Source: an uncultured Turicimonas sp. (GTDB lineage: Bacteria; Pseudomonadota; Gammaproteobacteria; Burkholderiales; Burkholderiaceae_F). From it: a stretch of DNA of 44,672 nt. Location: the NCBI GenBank assembly GCA_947854175.1, contig CANTYJ010000033.1, positions 1-44,672 of the forward strand, written 5' to 3'. This document shows, one piece after another, positions 30,535 to 38,587 of the stretch. A program made the position numbers and the translations under genes. A model generated the notes under the pieces. That model was not told the origin of the DNA. It ran no database searches and saw only the letters and a list, made by a program, of their open reading frames with translations. Every line of letters starts with the position of its first letter. Position 1 is the stretch's first letter.

Positions 30535-32730
30535 TTATTGTTCTTTTAGTCTGTCTTTTAAACCTGAATAACGTTTGGTCGTCCGGTTGTCTTTGATGGA
30601 CATATAAAATGCCTTTTTCTGTCCCACCACAATGACGAGCCTCTTGCCTCTGGTTACGCCCGTGTAAATGAGATTTCTTTTGAGCATCATGTATTGTTGG
30701 GTAGAAACAGGAATAATCACGACGGGATATTCGCTTCCTTGAGATTTATGCACGGTGGTGGCATAACACAAAACCAATTCATCAAGCTCATCAAATGAGT
30801 AGATAACGGATCTCCCGTCGAAATCTATCAGAACGGTTTCTTCTTCAGAATCAATTGATTCAATAAATCCGATGTCTCCGTTAAAAGTGTCTTTATCGTA
30901 GTTGTTTTCTATCTGCATGACTTTGTCACGGGGACCGAAGGTAATGCCGAATTTTGTAATGGAATTGTCGCCGGGAGGATTCAGAACGGATTGAAGAACC
31001 TCATTCATTTGTCTGGCGCCACTCAGACTCCGGTGCATCGGACACAAAACCTGGATATCTCTTATCGGATTAAATCCGAATGCTTTTGGTACCCTTGTGT
31101 GCACGAGGGACACAATGGTTTTAACGATATCTTCCGGTTCTTCTTTATCAATGAAGTAAAAGTCTCCTTTTTGACCTTTTTCAGGGAGCTTAGGAAAATA
31201 TCCCTGGTTTATAGAGTGGGCGGCTTTAATAATCCAGGAATCCGCTGCCTGTCTGAATACTTCAGTTAACCGGATGACTTCAATTACCTGACTATTTATT
31301 AAATCGGCCAAAAAGCTTCCCGGTCCAACGGATGGGAGCTGATTGACATCTCCGACAAATATAACGGAGGCTTTATCCGGAACGGCCTGAATGAGGCTGT
31401 AGGCTAAAGACACATCTACCATCGAACATTCATCCACGACAAGAATGTCGGTATCCAACGGATTTTCTTTATTTTTTTTGAATTTTCCGTTCGCCGGATC
31501 AATTTCCAGCAGACGGTGGATCGTTTTAGCTTCTGCTCCTGTTGTCTCAGACAGTCGTTTCGCGGCCCGGCCGGTTGGTGCACACAAAGTAATATTTAAT
31601 TTTTTGGCTCCAAGAATCTTTAGGATTGAGTTAACGAGTGTCGTTTTGCCAACACCGGGACCGCCTGTTATCACCAGAAATTTATTGATAAGAGCCTTTT
31701 TGACTGCCGTTTTCTGACTTTCGGCTAGATGAATATTGAGTTTCTTTTCAACCCAACCGATGGCCGAGTCAGCATTGATGACTTCTCTATTGTTACTTGC
31801 AGACTGAAGGCGACGAACTTGTGAAGCAATTCCCACTTCAGAATAAAAAAGATAGGGAAGGTAGATGCAGCCGGCTTCCGGAAAGTCATCTTCGATAAGG
31901 TTATTTTCCGCAATTTCCTCATTGATAGCATTATCAAGGATGGACGGTGGTATCTCTAAAAGTTCATTGGCTGTTTCTATTAGCTTGGTCCTTGGCAGGC
32001 AAGTATGGCCGCCGTTGGCAGATGCTTCTGATAATGCGTATTGAATCGCAGCCCGGGCTCTTACGGGCGAATGCTTTTCAATGCCAAGATTTAATGCAAT
32101 CGTATCGGCTGATTTAAAACCGATGCCCCGGATATCCTTAGCTAAAACATATGGATTTTCAGTGATGACCGAGATAGAGTTTTCTCCGTAGGTTTTGAAA
32201 ATCCGGACAGATTTGGATGTGGAGACTTTATGGCTATGCAAAAAGACCATAATGCTGCGGATTACTTTTTGGTCAGACCAGCCCGAAACAATGGCTTTAA
32301 ACCTTTTCGGTCCGATTCCTTCGACTTCTTTTAATTTATCCGGTTCTTTTTCGATGACATCAAAGACTTTTTCTCCGAAAGCATTAATAAGCCTGGCTGC
32401 ATAAACCGGGCCGATGCCTTTAACCATTCCGGAGCCTAAGTATTTTTCTATTCCTTTTTTTGTTGTCGGCGGATAGACATTCAGAAAAACTGCCTTGAAC
32501 TGCCGGCCATATTCTCTGTCATAAATCCATTGGCCTGACGCGGATACAAACTCTCCGGGGGAGACCGCTGGAGTGTGCCCTACTAAAGTGACCAAATCCC
32601 GTTCACCCGGTGTTTTAATCCGGAGCACGCAGTAGCCGTTTTCGCCATTGTGATAAGTCACCCGTTCCACGAGTCCGGAAATTTTTTCCATCTCAGAGGC
32701 TGGAAGATTATTGTTCGGTGAAAAGGTCAT
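30535..32730 (-). CDS. recD2: RecD-like ATP-dependent DNA helicase RecD2
   Basis: A 731-residue SF1B 5'-3' helicase from ATG at 32730 (an in-frame TTG four codons upstream is possible). Layout: N-terminal OB-like region (1-90), tandem helix-hairpin-helix region around GMVKGIGPVYAARLI and EVEGIGPKRFKAI and RGIGFKSADTIA, Walker A ITGGPGVGKTTLVN (about 355-368), Walker B DILVVDECSMVD, and the late YATTVHKSQGSEYPVVIIP and YTGVTRGKRLV motifs. The N-terminal extension distinguishes RecD2 from the RecD subunit of RecBCD. It is a single gene, divergent from nrdA. Confidence 0.94.
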   Translation of the reverse strand: MTFSPNNNLPASEMEKISGLVERVTYHNGENGYCVLRIKTPGERDLVTLVGHTPAVSPGEFVSASGQWIYDREYGRQFKAVFLNVYPPTTKKGIEKYLGSGMVKGIGPVYAARLINAFGEKVFDVIEKEPDKLKEVEGIGPKRFKAIVSGWSDQKVIRSIMVFLHSHKVSTSKSVRIFKTYGENSISVITENPYVLAKDIRGIGFKSADTIALNLGIEKHSPVRARAAIQYALSEASANGGHTCLPRTKLIETANELLEIPPSILDNAINEEIAENNLIEDDFPEAGCIYLPYLFYSEVGIASQVRRLQSASNNREVINADSAIGWVEKKLNIHLAESQKTAVKKALINKFLVITGGPGVGKTTLVNSILKILGAKKLNITLCAPTGRAAKRLSETTGAEAKTIHRLLEIDPANGKFKKNKENPLDTDILVVDECSMVDVSLAYSLIQAVPDKASVIFVGDVNQLPSVGPGSFLADLINSQVIEVIRLTEVFRQAADSWIIKAAHSINQGYFPKLPEKGQKGDFYFIDKEEPEDIVKTIVSLVHTRVPKAFGFNPIRDIQVLCPMHRSLSGARQMNEVLQSVLNPPGDNSITKFGITFGPRDKVMQIENNYDKDTFNGDIGFIESIDSEEETVLIDFDGRSVIYSFDELDELVLCYATTVHKSQGSEYPVVIIPVSTQQYMMLKRNLIYTGVTRGKRLVIVVGQKKAFYMSIKDNRTTKRYSGLKDRLKEQ

Positions 32731-32911
32731 GACTAAATACAAAATAAGGAAGAAGAAATTTTAACTTGTTTACAAATTTTCAGGTTCTTTTATGCAGTCA
32801 TCATCTACCCGATTGTTTTCCCGACAGAACCTAATTCAGGTAGTTCTAATTTTTAAAACTTTCTATCTTTTTTGGTAACGTTTCTCAGTTTTCTACTGAC
32901 TAAACATTAGG

Positions 32912-32917
32912 TACAAT
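32912..32917 (+). promoter_or_regulatory. Possible -10 element of nrdAB
   Basis: TACAAT lies 45 bases before the nrdA start codon. No good -35 hexamer is seen at 16-18 bases. I see no complete NrdR box in the 232-base divergent gap; ACAATATC at 32941-32948 is at most a half-site. Confidence 0.25.
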
Positions 32918-32962
32918 CCACGTTTTTTTTAAATAAAAGCACAATATCTAGAGGAGCTCTGA

Positions 32963-34738
32963 ATGCCATTAAAACTTGACCTGTCCCGGGATGACTTGGT
33001 TACCGGTATATCTTTCAAGCGGTTACGCGAAAGTTATATGAGAGATGAAGAAGTTAGCCCGCAGGAACGTTTTGCATATGTATCAGAAGCTTTTTCTTCC
33101 AATCCGGCTCACGCTCAGAGAATCTACGAATACGCTTCAAAACACTGGTTGTCCTTTTCCACTCCTATTCTTTCTTTCGGAAGAAGCAAGAAAGGGTTGC
33201 CGATTAGCTGCTTCGAGGCCTACATGCCGGATACCGCTGAAGGATTGGTCAATACTCTTTCAGAAGTGAACTGGTTATCCATGCTTGGAGGTGGTGTCGG
33301 GATCCATATTGATATCCGAAGCGCCGACGATAAATCCGTCGGAGTGATGCCTCACCTGAAAATTTATGATGCCGCCTGTCTTGCATATAGGCAAGGGCGC
33401 ACCAGACGAGGATCCTATGCAGCGTTTCTTTCCATTGAACATCCGGATATTATCCAGTTTTTGGAAATGAGAAAGCCGACTGGCGATCAGAACATCCGTA
33501 CCCTGAATCTTCACCACGGAGTTTGTATTCCGGACAAATTTATGCATCTTATTGAAAAAAGCATGCTTGATCCGGATGCCGATGACTCCTGGGAATTGAA
33601 AGATCCGAATAGCCAGAGAGTTGTTGAAGTAGTTTCAGCCAGAGATTTATGGCAAAGACTTCTTGAAATGCGCATGCAGACCGGCGAACCTTATATTGTT
33701 TTTATCGACGCGGCGAACAGAGCCTTACCATCATGGCTTTCTGATAAGAACTTAAAAATCCACGGCTCTAATTTATGCACTGAAATCTTTCTTCCGACCA
33801 ATGAGAAAAGAACGGCTGTCTGCTGCTTAAGTTCTTTGAACATTGAATATTTTGATGCCTGGAAGGAAGACGAGAGATTTATTCCGGATGTGATGGAGTA
33901 TTTGGATAATGTCCTTCAATACTTTATTGACCACGCACCGGATTCTATTGAAAGAGCACGTTACTCCGCTTTGAGAGAACGTTCCATCGGAATCGGAGCT
34001 TTAGGGTTCCATGCTTATCTCCAATCCAAAAGAATCCCTCTTGAATCGGTCCTGGCAAAAGTGATCAACAACAAGATATTCAGCTATATCAATAGTGAAT
34101 GCAAACGAGGGGATGCAATCCTCTGTGAAAAACGGGGACCTTGCCCTGATGCCAGGGATGCAGGTATTCAAAGAAGGTTCTCCCATTGGATGGCCATTGC
34201 ACCGAATGCCTCTTCAAGTCTGATTATGAGAGCGACTTCTCCTTCGATTGAGCCGATGAGAGCCAATATCTATCGCCAGGATACCTTATCCGGTGCACAT
34301 ATTATTAAAAACAGAATGCTTGAAAGTGTTCTTGAAGAATACGGCTTAAATAAAGAATCTGTCTGGACCGACATCATTAATCATGACGGTTCCGTTCAGC
34401 ACATTGAAGAGTTACCGCAGGAAATCAGAGATGTATTTAAAACTGCCCAGGAAATTGACCAGAGATGGCTGATTGACCTGGCAGCCGACAGGCAGAACTA
34501 CATTGATCAGGGACAGTCTCTTAATTTGTTCTTCCCGGCTGATGTCTCTATCGCATATTTACATGCCTGCCATTACCTGGCGTGGAAAAACGGTCTTAAG
34601 AGTCTGTACTACTGCCGTAGCGATAAGCTCCGGAAAGCAGATAAGACCGGAGAGAAGATTGAACGAAAAAGAATTGAAGACGAGTTAAATATGAAGACCA
34701 TCATGGATGATTCATTCTGCTTGGCTTGCGAAGGTTAA
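32963..34738 (+). CDS. nrdA: Ribonucleoside-diphosphate reductase, class I alpha subunit, lacking the ATP-cone
   Basis: A 591-residue catalytic subunit. It reduces ribonucleotides using redox Cys83 (LPISCFEAY) with Cys287 or Cys288, thiyl Cys272 with Asn270 and Glu274 (SNLCTEIFLP), the radical-transfer pair Tyr549-Tyr550 (SLYYCRS), and the C-terminal shuttle CLAC (586-589). E. coli NrdA is 761 residues with an N-terminal ATP-cone that senses ATP/dATP. Here the first redox Cys is at 83 instead of 225, so the ATP-cone is absent. GAGGAG lies 8 bases before ATG. It is followed by nrdB after 3 bases. Confidence 0.92.
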   Translation: MPLKLDLSRDDLVTGISFKRLRESYMRDEEVSPQERFAYVSEAFSSNPAHAQRIYEYASKHWLSFSTPILSFGRSKKGLPISCFEAYMPDTAEGLVNTLSEVNWLSMLGGGVGIHIDIRSADDKSVGVMPHLKIYDAACLAYRQGRTRRGSYAAFLSIEHPDIIQFLEMRKPTGDQNIRTLNLHHGVCIPDKFMHLIEKSMLDPDADDSWELKDPNSQRVVEVVSARDLWQRLLEMRMQTGEPYIVFIDAANRALPSWLSDKNLKIHGSNLCTEIFLPTNEKRTAVCCLSSLNIEYFDAWKEDERFIPDVMEYLDNVLQYFIDHAPDSIERARYSALRERSIGIGALGFHAYLQSKRIPLESVLAKVINNKIFSYINSECKRGDAILCEKRGPCPDARDAGIQRRFSHWMAIAPNASSSLIMRATSPSIEPMRANIYRQDTLSGAHIIKNRMLESVLEEYGLNKESVWTDIINHDGSVQHIEELPQEIRDVFKTAQEIDQRWLIDLAADRQNYIDQGQSLNLFFPADVSIAYLHACHYLAWKNGLKSLYYCRSDKLRKADKTGEKIERKRIEDELNMKTIMDDSFCLACEG

Positions 34739-34741
34739 AAA

Positions 34742-35728
34742 ATGACAGAAAAACAAAGCACCTTAACAAATTCTAGAAATTTTTATAAACCGTTTTCCTA
34801 TCCTTGGGCCTATGATGCATTCATGGCCAGCGAACAGATGCACTGGTTGTGGACTGAAGTTCCGATGATTGAGGATGTCAAAGACTGGAAAAACACCCTG
34901 ACCGAAGGTGAAAGAGACTTCTTAACGAAAGTATTCCGCTTTTTTACTCAAGGTGACATTGACGTCAGTAGTGCTTATGTCAACACTTATCTGCCGTTCT
35001 TCCCGACACCCGAAGTCCGCATGATGCTCTCGAGTTTTGCTGCCCGGGAAGCTGTTCATATTGCGGCTTATTCTCATCTTATAGAGACAATCGGCATGCC
35101 GGAAACTGTATACAACGAATTTTTGCAGTACGAGGCAATGGCCGATAAACATGATTTTTTCCACGGCTTAGCTGATAACAATGAAAATATTGCTATCAAA
35201 ATGGCAGCCTTTTCTGCGTTTACCGAAGGAATGCAGCTTTTCTCCAGCTTTGTTATGTTGCTTAACTTTACAAGAAACGGAACCATGAGAGGAATGGGGC
35301 AAATCATCGCCTGGTCAATTAACGATGAAACTTTGCATACAGAATCAATGATTCGTCTGTTCAGAGAATATATTCTTGAAAATCCGGAGTTATGGACGGA
35401 CAAAGTCAAGAAACGGATTTACGACATTGCTGAAAAGATGGTTGAACTCGAAGACCGCTTTATTGATTTAGCGTTTGGCGTCAATGATATGTCTAAACAG
35501 AATTTGACTTCCAACGAAGTAAAAGACTACATCCGCTATATTGCCGATCGTCGTTTAACCGCTATGGGAATGAAGGCGATTTTTGGTTATTCAGAAAATC
35601 CTCTGCCATGGGTAGATGCAATGTTAGGTGTCACTCATACGAACTTCTTTGAAAACAGAGTGGTTGATTATGCTAAAGGAGCTCTGACCGGCTCTTGGGG
35701 TGACGTTTGGGGACAGAGTAAACGGTAA
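34742..35728 (+). CDS. nrdB: Ribonucleoside-diphosphate reductase, class I beta subunit
   Basis: A 328-residue radical-generating subunit. Di-iron ligands align with E. coli NrdB by spacing: Asp72, Glu103, His106, Glu162, Glu196 and His199. The radical Tyr is present as Tyr110 in REAVHIAAY (ExxHxxxY), so it is a tyrosyl-radical enzyme rather than the Chlamydia type that replaces Tyr with Phe. It is co-transcribed with nrdA. With an alpha subunit lacking the ATP-cone, activity control must differ from that of E. coli. Confidence 0.93.
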   Translation: MTEKQSTLTNSRNFYKPFSYPWAYDAFMASEQMHWLWTEVPMIEDVKDWKNTLTEGERDFLTKVFRFFTQGDIDVSSAYVNTYLPFFPTPEVRMMLSSFAAREAVHIAAYSHLIETIGMPETVYNEFLQYEAMADKHDFFHGLADNNENIAIKMAAFSAFTEGMQLFSSFVMLLNFTRNGTMRGMGQIIAWSINDETLHTESMIRLFREYILENPELWTDKVKKRIYDIAEKMVELEDRFIDLAFGVNDMSKQNLTSNEVKDYIRYIADRRLTAMGMKAIFGYSENPLPWVDAMLGVTHTNFFENRVVDYAKGALTGSWGDVWGQSKR

Positions 35729-35794
35729 ACCGTTTTCTAAAGGTTTAAAAAAGTTCCCTGAATCAAAAAAATTTTCTTCCACTTATAGTCTGAG

Positions 35795-35834
35795 CATCCT
35801 TCTCTCTATCCGCAAAGAGAAGGATGACTCATTT
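35795..35834 (+). terminator. Candidate terminator after nrdB
   Basis: A perfect 11-bp stem CATCCTTCTCT (35795-35805) with AGAGAAGGATG (35816-35826) and a 10-nt loop is followed by ACTCATTTTA. The T-run is short and offset, so efficiency is uncertain. The rest of the 243-base gap up to moeA shows no gene. Confidence 0.6.
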
Positions 35835-35971
35835 TAATCCGCAAAAAAGTTAACTTTCTCTTTAATATTCAGAATCTTTTCGATGAGTTTGGTTTCGGAC
35901 TGTCTATTGTGCCGAAGGTTTCTTAAAAGTAAGAAAACAGGCCATTAAAAAAATCAGCGCGGCTTTGCCCG

Positions 35972-37138
35972 TTAAATTCTTCCATTAAAAAACAATTCAG
36001 CCTGTACGATGGAATTTGCTTCTAGTTTTAACCCATAAGGATTGCAAATGATAGCTTGAGCATCTCTGAAGGCGGCAGAACGTCCGCTTCCCTTCATCAA
36101 AGGAAGCGCAATTGTTTTACCGTTAAAGGAAGCCAACTGCACACAGATATCGCCCGGTTTTCCTGAAAATTCAAAACCCATATAGACGTTTTTTTGAGTA
36201 AAAGGAAATGGGGCTGAGATAAAAGAATTCCAGACCTGCATAAGTACCAGCCGCTGGGCCAAACATATAAATCCTAATGGGTTCCCCGGTAGTCCGATAA
36301 GTACGGCTTTTTTAACCTTTCCGTGAACAAAGGGAAGGGAAGAGGACAGTTTGGTTTTATCGGGTCCTAGATCGGCTTTACAGAGTTTTAACGCTTTTCT
36401 TAATACGTCACTGCGTCCTTGACCGGTACCCCCAACTGTAATTATGAAATCAAAGTATTCTGATAAAGAGGCGATGTTTGAGTCAATGGAAGCTACGGAG
36501 TCTTTAGAAAAGAAAATGGCGGTATCCGTCAATCCGATGGCATTTAATAAATTACTTAAATAGGTTGCATTACTCGAATGTCTACCTTGTGACACATCGC
36601 TGCCGGTTTCAGAAATTTCATGGCCGGTTGATAAAATCGCCACCGAAGGCCGTTTGTAAACCTTAACCTGGCTGATTCCTGCCTCAAATAGCAAAGCTTG
36701 TTCAGAGGCTCCTAACACGGTTCCTTTTCTAAGAATTAAATCTCCTTTGTTCCATTCACTTCCTCTTGGTAAAACATTTTCAAGGGGATAAGCATTTTGG
36801 CCGAATTCTTTTGTAAGCGGTTCATCTTCTACGATGACTGCATCAGCCCGTGCCGGTAAAAAACCGCCGGTGTTGATCCAGCAAGTCGATAAAGGATTTA
36901 ATTTGGTTAAAGATTCTCCATTGACTACATCTTTTTGTATAAGGTGATGTGTTTTGTCAGATGTTGCAATAGCCCAACCATCACGGATGGCAACATCATA
37001 GGGAGGGATGTCTTCGTCACTGTTGACATCTTCGGCTAACTCCAAACCAAAACTATTCTCAAGAGAAGAGGCAATAACTGTCTTTTCTTTGAGGCTGGCA
37101 GGGAGTTCAAATGGATACAAAACAAAATAGCCGTTCAT
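35972..37138 (-). CDS. moeA: MoeA-family molybdopterin molybdenumtransferase (variant)
   Basis: A 388-residue protein that inserts molybdate or tungstate into adenylyl-molybdopterin. MoeA segments are seen: DEDIPPYDVAIRDGWAI (canonical PPFdnSAMDGYA), NTGGFLPARADAVIVEDEP, AILSTGHEI, and LPGNPLGFI. The usual GGvSvGdyD loop reads GGTGQGRSD, and the N-terminus is about 20 residues short. It is divergent from the AOR-type operon at 37865, which suggests a dedicated role in loading that enzyme's Mo or W cofactor. That link is inference; the sequence does not tell which metal is used. Confidence 0.8.
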   Translation of the reverse strand: MNGYFVLYPFELPASLKEKTVIASSLENSFGLELAEDVNSDEDIPPYDVAIRDGWAIATSDKTHHLIQKDVVNGESLTKLNPLSTCWINTGGFLPARADAVIVEDEPLTKEFGQNAYPLENVLPRGSEWNKGDLILRKGTVLGASEQALLFEAGISQVKVYKRPSVAILSTGHEISETGSDVSQGRHSSNATYLSNLLNAIGLTDTAIFFSKDSVASIDSNIASLSEYFDFIITVGGTGQGRSDVLRKALKLCKADLGPDKTKLSSSLPFVHGKVKKAVLIGLPGNPLGFICLAQRLVLMQVWNSFISAPFPFTQKNVYMGFEFSGKPGDICVQLASFNGKTIALPLMKGSGRSAAFRDAQAIICNPYGLKLEANSIVQAELFFNGRI

Positions 37139-37379
37139 TGCAGTGACCGTGTTAGAAATAAACGGTTGTATTCTAGCTCAATGACTTGAAAAGACTCATC
37201 TGAAGAGACGTCAAAATGTCACAAGAACGGCGAGTGATTTTCAGTGATTTCATATAAATCAGATTGTCAAAAAAGCTGTTTAATGAAACAAATTTCTATG
37301 AAAAAAGTAATGAAAAAGGATTAGATGTTTTCATTAGTTGCTAAAAAGCCTCAATTTTTTTCTAACTTTTTTATTTGAT

Positions 37380-37420
37380 TTGATTTTAATTAATTTATTG
37401 AATTAATGAAGTTTTATGAA
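37380..37420 (+). promoter_or_regulatory. FNR-like box and -10 element upstream of the ydh-like operon
   Basis: TTGATTTTAATTAA at 37380-37393 matches the FNR consensus TTGAT-N4-ATCAA with one mismatch. TATGAA at 37415-37420 lies where a -10 box would be if the FNR site were centred near -41.5 (class II activation). The E. coli ydh operon is known to be FNR-activated. The region is very AT-rich, and the site is 470 bases before the first gene, so chance is a real possibility. Confidence 0.35.
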
Positions 37421-37864
37421 TTTCTAAATAATTTAATAAATCTAAAAATCTGTAAATTATTTTGTAACCTCCTCGTCAATAAGTATTAAATAGAAATCTC
37501 TATTTGTTTCTTTTTGTTAGAATGAATTCACGTTGTAACGACAAATGTTTCAGCGAATCCCCTAAAAAGTGGCAACACATGATGTTGCGGAGAAAAATAA
37601 AATGAGTTCCAGGAGAACAACAGTCCATGTCAAAGCGAAAACTTCCCAGGAAGTTGTCGTCGAACTCTTTATTTTTCTTCCTACTCCTTCCATCCGTACC
37701 CGTTGGACTTTAAGGCCCGTTGGTAGCGACGGCTGGTCACTCAACTAATTTGCTTTCCGCTTTTTAACACGTTGAGCTCGTGAAATTTTCAACGACTTGG
37801 CTTTTTTGCGAGCTTTTTCCCCTTGACGACTAATTATCGTCCCTCCCCAGGAGACTAAATAACC
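37421..37864 (+). other. Long leader region of the ydh-like operon with several dyads
   Basis: Nearly 450 bases between the candidate promoter and the ydhY-like start codon. Dyads visible: GCAACA-CATGA-TGTTGC (37572-37588), AACTTCC-CA-GGAAGTT (37640-37655), CGTTGA-N13-TCAACG around 37770-37795, and GACGA-CTAATTA-TCGTC around 37826-37842 just before the ribosome-binding site. From about 37540 base composition changes from AT-rich to mixed. I cannot match it to a known riboswitch class by eye, including the molybdenum-cofactor RNA. Confidence 0.4.
37602..37748 (+). CDS. Possible 48-codon leader ORF, doubtful
   Basis: ATG at 37602 preceded by CGGAG (37589-37592 region) opens a 48-residue frame ending TAA at 37746-37748. 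The product begins MSSRRTTVHVKAKTS, contains EVVVELFIFLPTP and has no ThiS/MoaD-type GG end. No similarity is recognised. It could be a leader peptide for translation-coupled control of the operon, or chance. Confidence 0.2.
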   Translation: MSSRRTTVHVKAKTSQEVVVELFIFLPTPSIRTRWTLRPVGSDGWSLN

Positions 37865-38569
37865 ATGTTTGATCTAAAAGACTTAATGTCTAAGGTTAAT
37901 CTGCCTAAAGACATTACACGGCGTGGCTTTCTCGAGGTTGCAACTGTAACAGCTGCTTTTGCTGCAATGAATCAGGTCAGAGCCCAAACAGGCGCCAGAC
38001 CATATATCATTCTTCAGGCCCCAGAAGGTTTGATCGTTGGTGACCCATCTCTCTGTGTCAACTGCCAGCGATGCGAAATTGCCTGTACCGAATATAACGA
38101 TGGTAAAAATGACCCGGTACTGGCAAGAATTAAGATTGTCCGTAATATGTGGTTCGGACCGGGTAATACAGGCATTCGTCCGAATCAGGGTATTTGGGGT
38201 GACTCTACTGTCATTCAAGATACCTGCCGCCAATGTGCTCACCCGGTTCCATGTGCAAACGCATGTCCGCAAGGCGCTATTCAGGTTGATGCCAAAACAG
38301 GTGCAAGATATGTCGACGAAGACCGTTGCATCGGTTGCGGTTTATGCCAGAAAGCCTGCCCTTGGGACATGATGTCCTTTGATAGAGAAACAGAAAAAGC
38401 CAGCAAGTGCTTCTTATGCGACGGCGAACCGAAATGCGTTAAAGCTTGTCCTGCCGCTGCACTTACATATCTTCCGTGGAAAGACAGATCCGGTGAACCG
38501 GTTAAACGCCCGACTCATGGTTATCTGCCGGAAGAAAACGCCAAACAGTGTTCTGTTTGCCATGGTTAA
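37865..38569 (+). CDS. ydhY: YdhY-like four-cluster ferredoxin with Tat-type signal and C-terminal CxxCH
   Basis: A 234-residue electron-transfer subunit. Residues 18-40 (ITRRGFLEVATVTAAFAA, then QVRAQ) look like a Tat signal with RRGFLE. Four Cys groups follow: CVNCQRCEIAC (64-74), CRQCAHPVPCANACP (121-135), CIGCGLCQKACP (155-166) and CFLCDGEPKCVKACP (182-196), giving up to four [4Fe-4S] clusters. The protein ends QCSVCHG, a CxxCH at 229-233 that could bind haem c if exported, or simply hold another metal. It is the first gene of the operon, after AGGAG, and 18 bases before the AOR-type gene. By analogy to E. coli ydhYV it is the direct redox partner of that enzyme. Confidence 0.82.
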   Translation: MFDLKDLMSKVNLPKDITRRGFLEVATVTAAFAAMNQVRAQTGARPYIILQAPEGLIVGDPSLCVNCQRCEIACTEYNDGKNDPVLARIKIVRNMWFGPGNTGIRPNQGIWGDSTVIQDTCRQCAHPVPCANACPQGAIQVDAKTGARYVDEDRCIGCGLCQKACPWDMMSFDRETEKASKCFLCDGEPKCVKACPAAALTYLPWKDRSGEPVKRPTHGYLPEENAKQCSVCHG

Positions 38570-38587
38570 TTATTTCAAGGAACTGAA

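Noticed and set aside
32941..32948. NrdR box upstream of nrdA
   Set aside because: Only a partial half-site, ACAATATC, is present and no second box at the expected spacing is seen.
37562..37744. 60-residue minus-strand frame in the ydh leader
   Set aside because: No ribosome-binding site, hydrophobic stretch arises from antisense reading; the plus-strand small ORF in the same place is itself doubtful.
37560..37760. Known molybdenum/tungsten cofactor riboswitch
   Set aside because: I could not align the leader to the Moco RNA consensus by eye, so only an unspecified structured leader is claimed. A covariance-model search would decide.
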